The notes: generated from the sequence alone by a model not told the origin. A stretch of 7,503 bases of DNA from Fidelibacterota bacterium (GCA_029939785.1 JAOZSG010000030.1:1-7503), one strand, 5' to 3'; positions 1 to 7,280 are shown, counted from the first letter of the stretch. A program made the numbers and translations.

Positions 1-2
1 TA

Positions 3-650
3 GTAATTGATTGTACTTTTGAACTTTGGGGTGATTGGCATATTATCGATTATGCTCTGATTAAGCATGCTGATGTTGATTGGATTAGTAACTTTAGTGA
101 TAAACCTCCCAAAGGTTCGCGTGAAATAAGACAGCTTTCATGGCATCATGGATTGGTTGTACCTTCAAGTTGCATGGTCATTGGTAATCAACATATGGAC
201 GCAAAGAATCATGAGTTCTCTTTTTTATCAAATCTAAGCCACATGCCTACTATGTTGGGTGACCCCAGGAATCTTTCAGTAAAAGAAAAAGAGTGGTACT
301 TAAAGTATTATAATTGGTACAAGAAAATGGATGAAGAATTTGAAGTTAGTAAATATTACCAAACCTCAGATGTTTTTCAAGAATCTAAAGTATCAAACTG
401 GGATGGATTTGCTCGTTTTAATACTGAAAAGCAAGGAGGAATTATTTGTTTTTTTAGAAACGGTTCACCAGAGGATACAAGGAAATTTTTAATTCCCTGG
501 GTTAAGCCTAATGAAGAATATATTATTAAAAATGTTAATGATAAGATTATAGGTGAATTTTCCGGAAAAACTTTAATTAATGATGGTTTTCAGGTAACTA
601 TTGAAAATCGACATACAGGTAAAGTTATTTCAATATATCTAAAGAATTAA
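3..650 (+). CDS. C-terminal part of a putative clan GH-D (GH36-like) alpha-glycosidase, 5' end outside the window
   Basis: The frame is open from the first full codon at position 3 to the TAA at 648-650 (215 residues), so this is the tail of a longer gene. A TTG at 153 is in frame but internal: the 50 codons before it read as the same fold. The visible part looks like the end of a TIM barrel (TFELWGDWHIIDYALIKHAD, then DWISNFSD), a helical stretch with GDPRNLS followed by a Trp/Tyr-rich helix, and a closing beta-sandwich with GFARFN, FFRN and FSGK. This order matches the end of GH36-type alpha-galactosidases: a W-S-D-like segment, a 'GD..+LS' helix, and a C-terminal beta domain that reads as polar strands around 'RN'. 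Where GH36 usually has W-x-S-D as acid/base, this protein has W-I-S-N followed by F-S-D, so the catalytic residue is uncertain. Signal peptide and nucleophile lie outside the window. Family assignment is by recall of motifs only. Confidence 0.6.
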   Translation, partial: VIDCTFELWGDWHIIDYALIKHADVDWISNFSDKPPKGSREIRQLSWHHGLVVPSSCMVIGNQHMDAKNHEFSFLSNLSHMPTMLGDPRNLSVKEKEWYLKYYNWYKKMDEEFEVSKYYQTSDVFQESKVSNWDGFARFNTEKQGGIICFFRNGSPEDTRKFLIPWVKPNEEYIIKNVNDKIIGEFSGKTLINDGFQVTIENRHTGKVISIYLKN

Positions 651-669
651 AAAAATGAAAAATATTACT

Positions 670-720
670 CACAGATTATATTTTAAGTAAGATTATCTAT
701 ATAAATTTCAATAATCTGTG
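670..720. repeat. 10-bp perfect inverted repeat downstream of the first gene
   Basis: CACAGATTAT at 670-679 is the exact reverse complement of ATAATCTGTG at 711-720, giving a 10-bp stem around a 31-nt AT-rich loop. It starts 20 bases after the stop codon at 650. There is no T-run after the right arm (TGTATAAAC follows), so it is not a standard intrinsic terminator. A related hairpin follows the last gene (7281-7330), which suggests a dispersed intergenic element that may protect 3' ends or weakly terminate transcription. Confidence 0.75.
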
Positions 721-730
721 TGTATAAACA

Positions 731-812
731 ATCCCGAAGGGATACAATTTGAATAACTACAGGTGAAACCTGTAGAAAGAAAACAGATCATAAAATCATA
801 CTCCGTAGGAGT
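731..812. repeat. Cluster of three compact hairpins with 3-nt GAA/GAA/GTA loops
   Basis: Three perfect palindromes lie in a row. The first is 731-743 (ATCCC, loop GAA, GGGAT). The second is 757-775 (CTACAGGT, loop GAA, ACCTGTAG). The third is 800-812 (ACTCC, loop GTA, GGAGT). The spacers of 13 and 24 bases are AT-rich. The stems differ in sequence but share a G-A-A/G-T-A loop, so the structure is kept rather than the letters. The cluster lies 49 bases upstream of the sulfatase start. From memory, similar CCCGAAGGG-type palindromes are frequent between genes in some Bacteroidota; this was not checked. Possible roles are a REP-like mobile repeat or an mRNA-leader structure. Confidence 0.75.
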
Positions 813-861
813 TAAATAAACTTAACAATTTGATCAATATGTAAATAAAAAGGAATAAATT

Positions 862-2307
862 ATGGAACAAAAATTAAATTCAAGACGAAGTTTTCTAAAA
901 AGTGCAGCATTACTTTCAGTTTCACCTTTTTTGCTAAATTCGTGCAAAAATGCTCAAAATCATTCACAAAAACCCAATATCATATATATATTGGCTGATG
1001 ATCTTGGATATGGCGATATAGGTTGTTATGGTCAGGAACATATTCAAACGCCGAATATTGATAAAATGGCAAAACAAGGAATACGGTTTACACAGCATTA
1101 TGCCGGTAACACTGTATGTGCACCGTCACGCTGTTCCCTCATGACCGGATTTCATATGGGACATGCTGAAATAAGAGGCAATAAACAGGCAGAAACATCA
1201 GGACAATTGCCTATATCAGATGAGGCAGTAACTGTTGCGGAATTATTAAAATCTGCCGGTTACAAAACCGGTATGATGGGGAAGTGGGGACTTGGCAATG
1301 CAGGAACAACCGGTGATCCGAATGAGCATGGTTTTGATCATTATTTTGGTTATCTCGATCAGGTGCTGGCACATAATTATTATCCGGAGTATTTAATAAG
1401 AAACGGTGAGAAAGTAATGCTATCCAATGAGGTTAAATATTTAGACAAAAGCCAATGGCATAAAGGATTAGGTAGTTATACTACTAAAAAAGAAGAATAT
1501 TCACATGATTTATTTATGAATGAAGCCATTGAATATATTGAGAAGAATAAAAATAATAGTTTTTTTCTTTACCTGCCTTTTACTATTCCACATGAAAATG
1601 GTGAAGCTCCGCTTGGAGAAAAAATGGAAGTTCCTGATCAAGGGATTTATAAGAATAAAAATTGGGATAAAGACTCCAAAGATTATGCGGCTATGATTTC
1701 ACGTATGGATAAAGGTGTTGGAATCATCATACAAAAACTAAAGGAACTGAATTTGGATGAAAACACATTGGTTATATTTAGTTCAGACAATGGTCCAATG
1801 CCTAATGAATCTTTTACGAATTTTTTTAATAGTAATGGTAGATTAAGAGGTGGAAAACGAGATTTATATGAAGGTGGAATTCGCATGCCAATGGTTGCTT
1901 ATTGGCAGGGAAAAATAAAACCGGGTACTGAAACTAATCATATTTCAGCTTTTTGGGATTTTCTGCCAACTGCCTGTGATATTGCCGGTGTTAAAACTCC
2001 GGAAAATATTGATGGAATTAGTTTTTTACCAACCTTACTGAGTAATACAGAGAAACAAACTGAACATGAATTTCTATATTGGGAATATCACACAGGGAAA
2101 TATACAAAACAGGCAGTTCGTTATAAAAATTGGAAATTAGTAAAACATGATCCTTCAGGACCTGTTGAATTATTTGATCTAAATATAGATATAGAAGAAA
2201 AAAATGATATATCTCAAGAGCATCCTGAAATATTACAAAAGACAGAAAGAATGTTTGAAGACCGTACTGATTCTAAACATTTTGAATTAAGACAAAGTAA
2301 GATATAA
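862..2307 (+). CDS. Tat-exported lipoprotein sulfatase (family S1, formylglycine-dependent)
   Basis: This 481-residue protein would hydrolyse sulfate esters on a sugar, outside the cytoplasm. The N-terminus has a near-perfect twin-arginine motif (SRRSFLK, residues 7-13), a hydrophobic stretch, and a lipobox L25-N-S-C28. It is therefore probably exported folded and then lipid-anchored. The alkaline-phosphatase-like fold follows: the metal pair D46-D47 in ADDLGYGD; the sulfatase signature C86-A-P-S-R90, whose Cys becomes formylglycine; the second signature with G140-K141-W-G; P243-H244; the metal ligands D309-N310 in SSDNG; and K332 in RGGKRD. The C-terminal subdomain ends with the usual ELFDL...E..ND segment. 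Length is normal for the family. The GYLDQVLAHNYYP stretch reminds me of SulfAtlas S1_16-like enzymes, but the subfamily is a guess. AAGGA at 850-854, 7 bases before the ATG, supports the start. No maturation enzyme (anSME or FGE) is in the window, so it must be encoded elsewhere. Confidence 0.95.
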   Translation: MEQKLNSRRSFLKSAALLSVSPFLLNSCKNAQNHSQKPNIIYILADDLGYGDIGCYGQEHIQTPNIDKMAKQGIRFTQHYAGNTVCAPSRCSLMTGFHMGHAEIRGNKQAETSGQLPISDEAVTVAELLKSAGYKTGMMGKWGLGNAGTTGDPNEHGFDHYFGYLDQVLAHNYYPEYLIRNGEKVMLSNEVKYLDKSQWHKGLGSYTTKKEEYSHDLFMNEAIEYIEKNKNNSFFLYLPFTIPHENGEAPLGEKMEVPDQGIYKNKNWDKDSKDYAAMISRMDKGVGIIIQKLKELNLDENTLVIFSSDNGPMPNESFTNFFNSNGRLRGGKRDLYEGGIRMPMVAYWQGKIKPGTETNHISAFWDFLPTACDIAGVKTPENIDGISFLPTLLSNTEKQTEHEFLYWEYHTGKYTKQAVRYKNWKLVKHDPSGPVELFDLNIDIEEKNDISQEHPEILQKTERMFEDRTDSKHFELRQSKI

Positions 2308-2341
2308 AACCAGATATCATATCATTGATTTTGTTTATTTA

Positions 2342-2371
2342 ACCGCGAATTACGCTAATAGACGCGAATTT
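2342..2371. repeat. Short tandem repeat of about 10 bp (ACCGCGAATT type)
   Basis: Three consecutive imperfect 10-mers can be read: ACCGCGAATT (2342-2351), ACGCTAATAG (2352-2361) and ACGCGAATTT (2362-2371). CGCGAATT occurs exactly at 2344-2351 and 2363-2370. The repeat lies in the 147-base gap between the sulfatase and the GH9 gene. I recall similar CGCGAATTACGCGAATT strings as dispersed intergenic repeats in several environmental bacterial genomes, unverified here. The rest of the gap shows no convincing promoter or terminator. Confidence 0.6.
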
Positions 2372-2439
2372 TTAATTGTAAGTATAGACTGGTTGTGAGT
2401 AAAATTAAAAACACTGTCTTTATCAACAGAATTATCTAT

Positions 2440-2444
2440 AAGGA
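2440..2444 (+). promoter_or_regulatory. Ribosome binding site that decides the GH9 start
   Basis: AAGGA lies 10 bases before the ATG at 2455. The longer in-frame alternative, GTG at 2395, has no purine-rich sequence before it and would add 20 residues with no family resemblance and no signal peptide. The N-terminal Ig-like domain begins right after the ATG, so 2455 is preferred. Confidence 0.6.
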
Positions 2445-2454
2445 TTGTTTTGAA

Positions 2455-4272
2455 ATGAATTATGTGAAAAACATAAAAATAGTAACAAGTCAATTAGGAT
2501 TCAGAATTGAATCTCATAAATATATAAAATTAATTCCGGGTGATTTTGCAAAGGATATTCCGGAAAAAATTAAGTTTTATATTCAGTCTGTTGGGAATCG
2601 CTTACAAAGAGACCATAAAATTCCGAAAGTCTGGAATGATGATGTATTTCGCTGGCCTTTTGATATTGGAAAAGGCAGGATTAATGATACAGAAAAAAAT
2701 AATATGTCATGGAATGGTAAGCCTATTTATATTGGAATGCTTGAAAAAAAGGAAACATCCTGGGGTATATTATGGCAGAGTGATTTTACAGATTTTCAGA
2801 ATTCTGGGATTTATCAGATCGAAACTGAATATGGATTTTCTCTGCCCTTTGTCATTGAGGAATATCCTTATGAGCGATTGTCACGCAGCTTTTTGATTTA
2901 TTTATATGCACAACGTTCAGGAATGGAGGTTCCGGGTGTGCGTCCTTTGGAAAATGCTCATGATGGTATTCTGGATATAGATGGAACATATATTCCGGCA
3001 GCCGGAGGTTGGAATGATGCAGGAGATCATAGAAAATGGATGGCATTAACTCAGGTAAATATGGAAGGATTGTTTAATATTTTTCAATTTGGGCATCCTA
3101 CTTTTAGAGAGAAGGTTTTGGATGAGATTCGTTGGGGAAATAAATATTTTCACGCAATGATCAGTGATGATGGACAGGTATATGAAGATCTGGGTGGAGG
3201 TGATTTAAAACCAGGTTTTTCTTATGATGATGGATGGTGGCAGGAGAATCATCCGGGTTGTTTGGCTATTACAGATCCTTTTTTATTTGATGGTGTTGAT
3301 ACTGACAATAAAAGAGTAATTCGAACAACCTATAATCCTGTTGTTCAGTATTTATTTATTCGTAGTCAGGCAATAATCTCAAAATTACCTCAATTTGAAG
3401 AATCAGTAAAATGTCTGAAACTTGCGGAAAAAGCCTGGGAATACGCAAAACAAATAAACCATGATCAGAGAACGTTATTTGTTTGTGAGGAAGTTTTAGC
3501 AGCAATAGAATTGTATAATTGTAAAAGTAAAAAGATAAATAAAGAAATAATTGAAGAAAAAATCGCAATGGTTTTACAAAGACAGTTTCATGGAGAAGGC
3601 GAACTTAGTGGATATTTTCTGGAAAAAGATAATGCAGATGGATATCGCAGTATTGTTTACTCTTGTGAACCTGCAATGGCTTTATTACGATATTGTGAAT
3701 TGTTTCAAAATAATAGAAATAATTTATATGAAAAAGTTAGTAATGCAATAGTTGAATATATTGATAATTATTTGATTGCAGATTCTAATTCAAATCCATA
3801 TAAGATAACGCCTTACGGTATTTATGTTGATCCTCCTTATAGTGATGATCAGAAATTTAGAAATGCCGGAAATGGAAGAGGTGTTCGTACATTTATTCAT
3901 CCATTCGGAGAAAATACTTTGCCTCATGGAACAAATAGTGTTATAATGCATCAGGCATATTTGTTATCACGTGCAGGAAAATTCTTTAAACGGATAGATT
4001 GGCAAAAACATGCTGAAATCCTTTTATCATGGGCATTTGGACATAATCCTTCCGGCTTATCATTGTTTTCAGGAATTGGATTCAAGCACCCTGTACCTGC
4101 TTCATTTTATAATTATAGAATACCGGAAGCATGTGTTGCCGGATTTGTAGGTAAACCGGATGATACGCCCTATTTAGAAGAATCTAATGGAATAGAATGG
4201 TCCACTCAGGAAATATGGGATGTTCCGTTTTCTTATGCTGTTAGTTCAGTAATGTATTTAAAACAACAATAA
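2455..4272 (+). CDS. Glycoside hydrolase family 9-type enzyme, probably cytoplasmic
   Basis: From the ATG at 2455 the protein has 605 residues. Residues ~5-120 resemble the N-terminal Ig-like domain of GH9 enzymes (I-x-x-x-T-S-Q-L-G-F...K near the start). Residues ~135-600 fit the (alpha/alpha)6 barrel. GGWNDAGDHRKW at 184-195 carries the D188-A-G-D191 pair that positions water and acts as base in GH9. E586 in STQEIWDVPF aligns with the family's C-terminal proton donor (usually N-E). GHNPSG near the C-terminus matches the usual G-x-N-P segment. Odd points: the usual P-H-H-R after it is replaced by HPVPASFYNYR, and there is no signal peptide or lipobox at either possible start. GH9 includes endoglucanases, cellodextrinases and exo-beta-glucosaminidases; an intracellular exo-enzyme acting on imported oligosaccharide fits best, but the substrate is unknown. 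It is followed 28 bases later by the symporter gene, probably in one operon. Confidence 0.88.
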   Translation: MNYVKNIKIVTSQLGFRIESHKYIKLIPGDFAKDIPEKIKFYIQSVGNRLQRDHKIPKVWNDDVFRWPFDIGKGRINDTEKNNMSWNGKPIYIGMLEKKETSWGILWQSDFTDFQNSGIYQIETEYGFSLPFVIEEYPYERLSRSFLIYLYAQRSGMEVPGVRPLENAHDGILDIDGTYIPAAGGWNDAGDHRKWMALTQVNMEGLFNIFQFGHPTFREKVLDEIRWGNKYFHAMISDDGQVYEDLGGGDLKPGFSYDDGWWQENHPGCLAITDPFLFDGVDTDNKRVIRTTYNPVVQYLFIRSQAIISKLPQFEESVKCLKLAEKAWEYAKQINHDQRTLFVCEEVLAAIELYNCKSKKINKEIIEEKIAMVLQRQFHGEGELSGYFLEKDNADGYRSIVYSCEPAMALLRYCELFQNNRNNLYEKVSNAIVEYIDNYLIADSNSNPYKITPYGIYVDPPYSDDQKFRNAGNGRGVRTFIHPFGENTLPHGTNSVIMHQAYLLSRAGKFFKRIDWQKHAEILLSWAFGHNPSGLSLFSGIGFKHPVPASFYNYRIPEACVAGFVGKPDDTPYLEESNGIEWSTQEIWDVPFSYAVSSVMYLKQQ

Positions 4273-4300
4273 AAATAAATGAATAAAAGGAAGTTATTTT

Positions 4301-5659
4301 ATGAAGATTAATATGACAGAAAAATTACCATTGCAAGAGAAACTAGGATATTGTATGGGAGAATTTTCACTAAATATTGTATGGCAGACTCTAATGTTTT
4401 TCTTGCCTGCTTTTTATACAGATACCTTTGGAATTCCGGCAGCAGCAGTGGGGACAATGTTTCTTGTAGTACGATTTTTTGATGGATTCAATGATCCAAT
4501 AATGGGTGTGATTGCTGATCGTACCAAAACACGTTGGGGAAGTTTTCGTCCTTATTTGCTTTGGTTTGCGGCACCTTATGGAATCGTAGCAGTTTTAATG
4601 TTTACTACACCTGATTTTTCAACAGGATGGAAACTTGTCTATGCTTATGCAACCTATTCATTAATGATGGTTATGTACACTGCTATTAATATTCCTTTTG
4701 GAGCTTTACTTGGAGTAATATCGCCCAGCTCCGATGAGCGTACCAGTCTTTCATCTTTCAAAATGGTATTTGCGTATTTGGCTGGATTAGGTGTTCAGGC
4801 TTTTTTAATTCCTATGGTCGAATATTTTGGTGCAGAAAATGAAGCAACAGGATTTCAGATATCAATGGCTATTTTAGGTCTGATTTCTTTTTCTCTGTTT
4901 TTGGTTGCATTTTTCTTTACCAAAGAGAGAGTAACTCCGGATCCTAAAGTGAAAAGATCACTTAAACTTGATGTAAAAGAATTGCTTAGTAACCGATCCT
5001 GGATTATTTTGTTTTTTTCTGTTACTATTTTACTTATTTATGTTGCAATTCGTAGCTCTGTAATTATTTATTATTTTAATTATTATATTGGTAATAAAGC
5101 AATGGCATCTGCATTTATGGTTAGCGGTACAATTGCTGTCGCCATTGGTGTAATACCTACAAAATGGCTTACTAAAAAGATTGGCAAAAAAAATCTTTTT
5201 ATTTTTTCTTTAGTAATTATTGCAATATCACAGGCACTCTTTTTTATTGTAAAACCTAATAACATTGCTCTGCTTTTTACTCTTCAAATAATCTTTTCTC
5301 TTGCTTCCGGTCCATCTATTCCTTTGGCTTTTGCAATGATTGCAGATGCAGTAGATTATTCAGAATGGAAAAGTGGACGCAGGGCTACAGGACTGTTTTA
5401 TTCTGCTGTTGGGGTCGCATTTAAAAGTGGATTTGCAATTGGTGGTGCTATTGCAATGTGGATTTTGACTTATTATGGATATGTTGCAAATGTTGAACAA
5501 ACTTCCGAATCAATTTTCGGAATACGAATATTATTGAGTTTAATTCCTGCTGCCGGAGCTGTATTGACAATTATTCCATTATTATTTTATAATTTAGATG
5601 AAGATAAAATAAAACAGATTGAAATTGAATTACAGGAACGAAAGAATAATAGAGATTAA
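4301..5659 (+). CDS. GPH-family (MelB/XynP-like) sugar:cation symporter
   Basis: This 452-residue inner-membrane protein has about 12 hydrophobic segments and belongs to the glycoside-pentoside-hexuronide:cation symporters of the MFS. The hallmark loop is clear: F-F-D61-G-F-N-D65-P-I-M-G, then D73-R-T-K-T-R-W-G-S-F-R-P-Y-L-L. D61 and D65 correspond to the two cation-site aspartates of MelB (D55 and D59). In the first helix, the position aligned with MelB D19, which contacts the sugar, appears to be N25, hinting at a substrate other than a simple melibiose-like galactoside. A second conserved stretch, AMIADAVDYSEWKSGRRATG, lies between helices 10 and 11 and is also typical of the family. AAAGGAAG at 4286-4293 sits 7 bases before the ATG. 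It probably imports the oligosaccharide that the cytoplasmic GH9 enzyme then cleaves. Family assignment is firm; substrate is unknown. Confidence 0.95.
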   Translation: MKINMTEKLPLQEKLGYCMGEFSLNIVWQTLMFFLPAFYTDTFGIPAAAVGTMFLVVRFFDGFNDPIMGVIADRTKTRWGSFRPYLLWFAAPYGIVAVLMFTTPDFSTGWKLVYAYATYSLMMVMYTAINIPFGALLGVISPSSDERTSLSSFKMVFAYLAGLGVQAFLIPMVEYFGAENEATGFQISMAILGLISFSLFLVAFFFTKERVTPDPKVKRSLKLDVKELLSNRSWIILFFSVTILLIYVAIRSSVIIYYFNYYIGNKAMASAFMVSGTIAVAIGVIPTKWLTKKIGKKNLFIFSLVIIAISQALFFIVKPNNIALLFTLQIIFSLASGPSIPLAFAMIADAVDYSEWKSGRRATGLFYSAVGVAFKSGFAIGGAIAMWILTYYGYVANVEQTSESIFGIRILLSLIPAAGAVLTIIPLLFYNLDEDKIKQIEIELQERKNNRD

Positions 5660-5664
5660 TAAGA

Positions 5665-5668
5665 AGGA
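5665..5668 (+). promoter_or_regulatory. Ribosome binding site deciding the start of the CBM9-SGNH gene
   Basis: AGGA within AAGAAGGAAA lies 8 bases before the ATG at 5677. A TTG at 5671 is in frame and would add only two residues, but it sits too close to this site (2 bases), so ATG 5677 is preferred. Confidence 0.6.
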
Positions 5669-5676
5669 AATTGAAA

Positions 5677-7269
5677 ATGAAAAAAATCTTATTATTGATT
5701 GTAATGGTGTTTTTAACAAATTGTACCAAAACAAGTGAATTGGTTGATGATGGTATAGTTTATAAAATTCCATTGATAAAAAATGTGGTAATAGATGGAT
5801 CAGATGATGATTGGATGAATAATGGATTTGATGCTCGTCTATTTGCTGATCATCTTGGGAAGTTTTCTCCTGAAAAAGATTTGTCATCAAAAATAAATCT
5901 GGCATGGAATGAAAAAGGATTGTTGGTTTTTATTGATGTTTGGGATGATTCTATTTATGAATCTTCGAAAGACCAACCACTTTATTATGCGGATTGTATT
6001 GAGATGTTTATAGCAGACAAACGTAATGGCATGGATGCTGTTCAGTTTGTTATATCACCAGGTTTGGATAAACAGTTTCCGGAAATGCGAGTAATGAAAT
6101 TTGATAAAAGACGGTCTAAAGATAAACGGAATCAGAAATTGGAATTGGAGATGTCTTCAAATAAAACTGAAAATGGTTATGCTGTTGAAGTGCTTATTCC
6201 ATTTAATATACTTTTAATCAAACCTGAATTAGAGCAAGAACTGGCATTTCAGATTTATGTGAATGATCGTGACAATAAAAATGAAAAACAGGTACAAAGT
6301 GTAAAATGGCATCATCTTCATGGTGCACATAAACTTTTTTCTGCCTATAATCGAATTATTTTGTCAAAAGGAAAAAGTTCATCACAAACGATGTCAGTAA
6401 AATGTAACGTAATTGATGAAAAATCTATTCATTTTTATATCATAGGAAATATTGAACATGTTGGAGAAACTGTTACAATAGACATTGGTGGAAAAAACAG
6501 TATCAATTCTAAATTACAAAAACAGATGGATTATGCGTTTGCATTTATTGAAACAACTTATCCGAAAGATGCTTCCGGTTCCAGTGCCATTATCAAAGTA
6601 AATGGTAAATTGACTGATGTTATCAATCTTGAAGAAGCATGGAGAATATATAAAGATACTAAAGCACCAAATGTATATGAATCAGATATTCAGCAGTTTG
6701 AGAAGATGGATAGAAAAAATCCTCCACCCAAAAATGCAATTCTATTTATTGGTGATTCTAATATTCGTATGTGGACAAACTTGCAGGAAGATATGGATGT
6801 ATTGCCGGTATTTAATAGAGGTTTTGGTGGATCAAAATCAGAAGATTTGGTGGTTTTTGCTGATCGGATTATCCTGCCATATAAACCAAAAATAATTGTT
6901 GTTGGTTCTGGTAATAATGATGTTAATGCCGGTCTGGCAACAGAAATAACTATTGCAAATTATCATAAGTTGATAAAAATAATACAAAAGGCATTACCCC
7001 AAACCCAGATTTTTTTATTATCTACTAAACCATCACCATCAGCACCTCATATAATTGAATTAAAAAGAGCTTTAAATCCTGAACTTATTAAAGTTGCTAA
7101 TCAATATGATTTAGTAGAATATATAAATGTGTTTGATCCGCTATTTGATAAAAATGGTCATCTAAGTGATAGTTTGTATATTTGGGACAGAGCACATCTG
7201 AATGAAAACGGATATGCAATCTGGACTCCGGTTATCAAGGATAGGTTGTTGAAAGCCTGGGAAAAATGA
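5677..7269 (+). CDS. Lipoprotein with a CBM9-like domain fused to an SGNH/GDSL esterase
   Basis: The 530-residue protein begins with a lipoprotein signal: KK, a hydrophobic core, and lipobox L13-T-N-C16. Residues ~32-230 resemble a CBM9-like/DOMON-type sugar-binding sandwich: V-V-I-D-G-S-D-D-D-W at 37-46, then LAWNEKGLLVFIDVWDD, DCIEMF and a closing F-S-A-Y-N-R strand. A beta-rich link of unclear identity spans ~235-340. The SGNH hydrolase follows with all four blocks: I-G-D360-S361 (nucleophile) in FIGDSNIRMW, Gly in N-R-G-F-G-G-S (380-386), N414 in G-N-N-D (412-415), and D504-x-x-H507. The family cleaves acyl (often acetyl) esters from sugars. The start lies 17 bases after the symporter stop, so the genes are probably co-transcribed. 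It would remove acyl groups at the cell envelope before import. An acetyl-glycan esterase is the most likely role; the exact substrate is not readable. No signs of truncation. Confidence 0.88.
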   Translation: MKKILLLIVMVFLTNCTKTSELVDDGIVYKIPLIKNVVIDGSDDDWMNNGFDARLFADHLGKFSPEKDLSSKINLAWNEKGLLVFIDVWDDSIYESSKDQPLYYADCIEMFIADKRNGMDAVQFVISPGLDKQFPEMRVMKFDKRRSKDKRNQKLELEMSSNKTENGYAVEVLIPFNILLIKPELEQELAFQIYVNDRDNKNEKQVQSVKWHHLHGAHKLFSAYNRIILSKGKSSSQTMSVKCNVIDEKSIHFYIIGNIEHVGETVTIDIGGKNSINSKLQKQMDYAFAFIETTYPKDASGSSAIIKVNGKLTDVINLEEAWRIYKDTKAPNVYESDIQQFEKMDRKNPPPKNAILFIGDSNIRMWTNLQEDMDVLPVFNRGFGGSKSEDLVVFADRIILPYKPKIIVVGSGNNDVNAGLATEITIANYHKLIKIIQKALPQTQIFLLSTKPSPSAPHIIELKRALNPELIKVANQYDLVEYINVFDPLFDKNGHLSDSLYIWDRAHLNENGYAIWTPVIKDRLLKAWEK

Positions 7270-7280
7270 AAAACATTGTT

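Noticed and set aside
153..650. A separate 165-residue gene starting at TTG 153
   Set aside because: The same frame is open back to position 3 and the preceding 50 codons read as one fold with the rest, so this is an internal codon of a truncated gene.
655..690. A tiny peptide (MKNITHRLYFK) after the first gene, and a similar one (MKNIVYGLLR) at 7266 after the last
   Set aside because: Both are 10-11 codons, have no ribosome binding site of their own, and run through the repeated hairpin arm. The likeness comes from the DNA repeat.
670..730. Intrinsic terminator after the first gene
   Set aside because: The stem is AT-rich, the loop is 31 nt and no T-run follows, so the standard criteria fail.
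651..861. Bacteroidota-type promoter (TAnnTTTG) before the sulfatase
   Set aside because: TACAATTTG at 743-751 comes close but has one base too many between TA and TTTG, and no convincing -33 element is placed before it.
2395..2454. GTG at 2395 as the GH9 start
   Set aside because: There is no ribosome binding site before it, and the added 20 residues match neither a signal peptide nor the Ig-like domain. ATG 2455 has AAGGA at the right distance.
5630..5905. Reverse-strand reading frame across the symporter/esterase junction
   Set aside because: It overlaps two well-supported genes, is rich in His/Leu/Ile/Phe as expected for an antisense frame, and shows no known domain.
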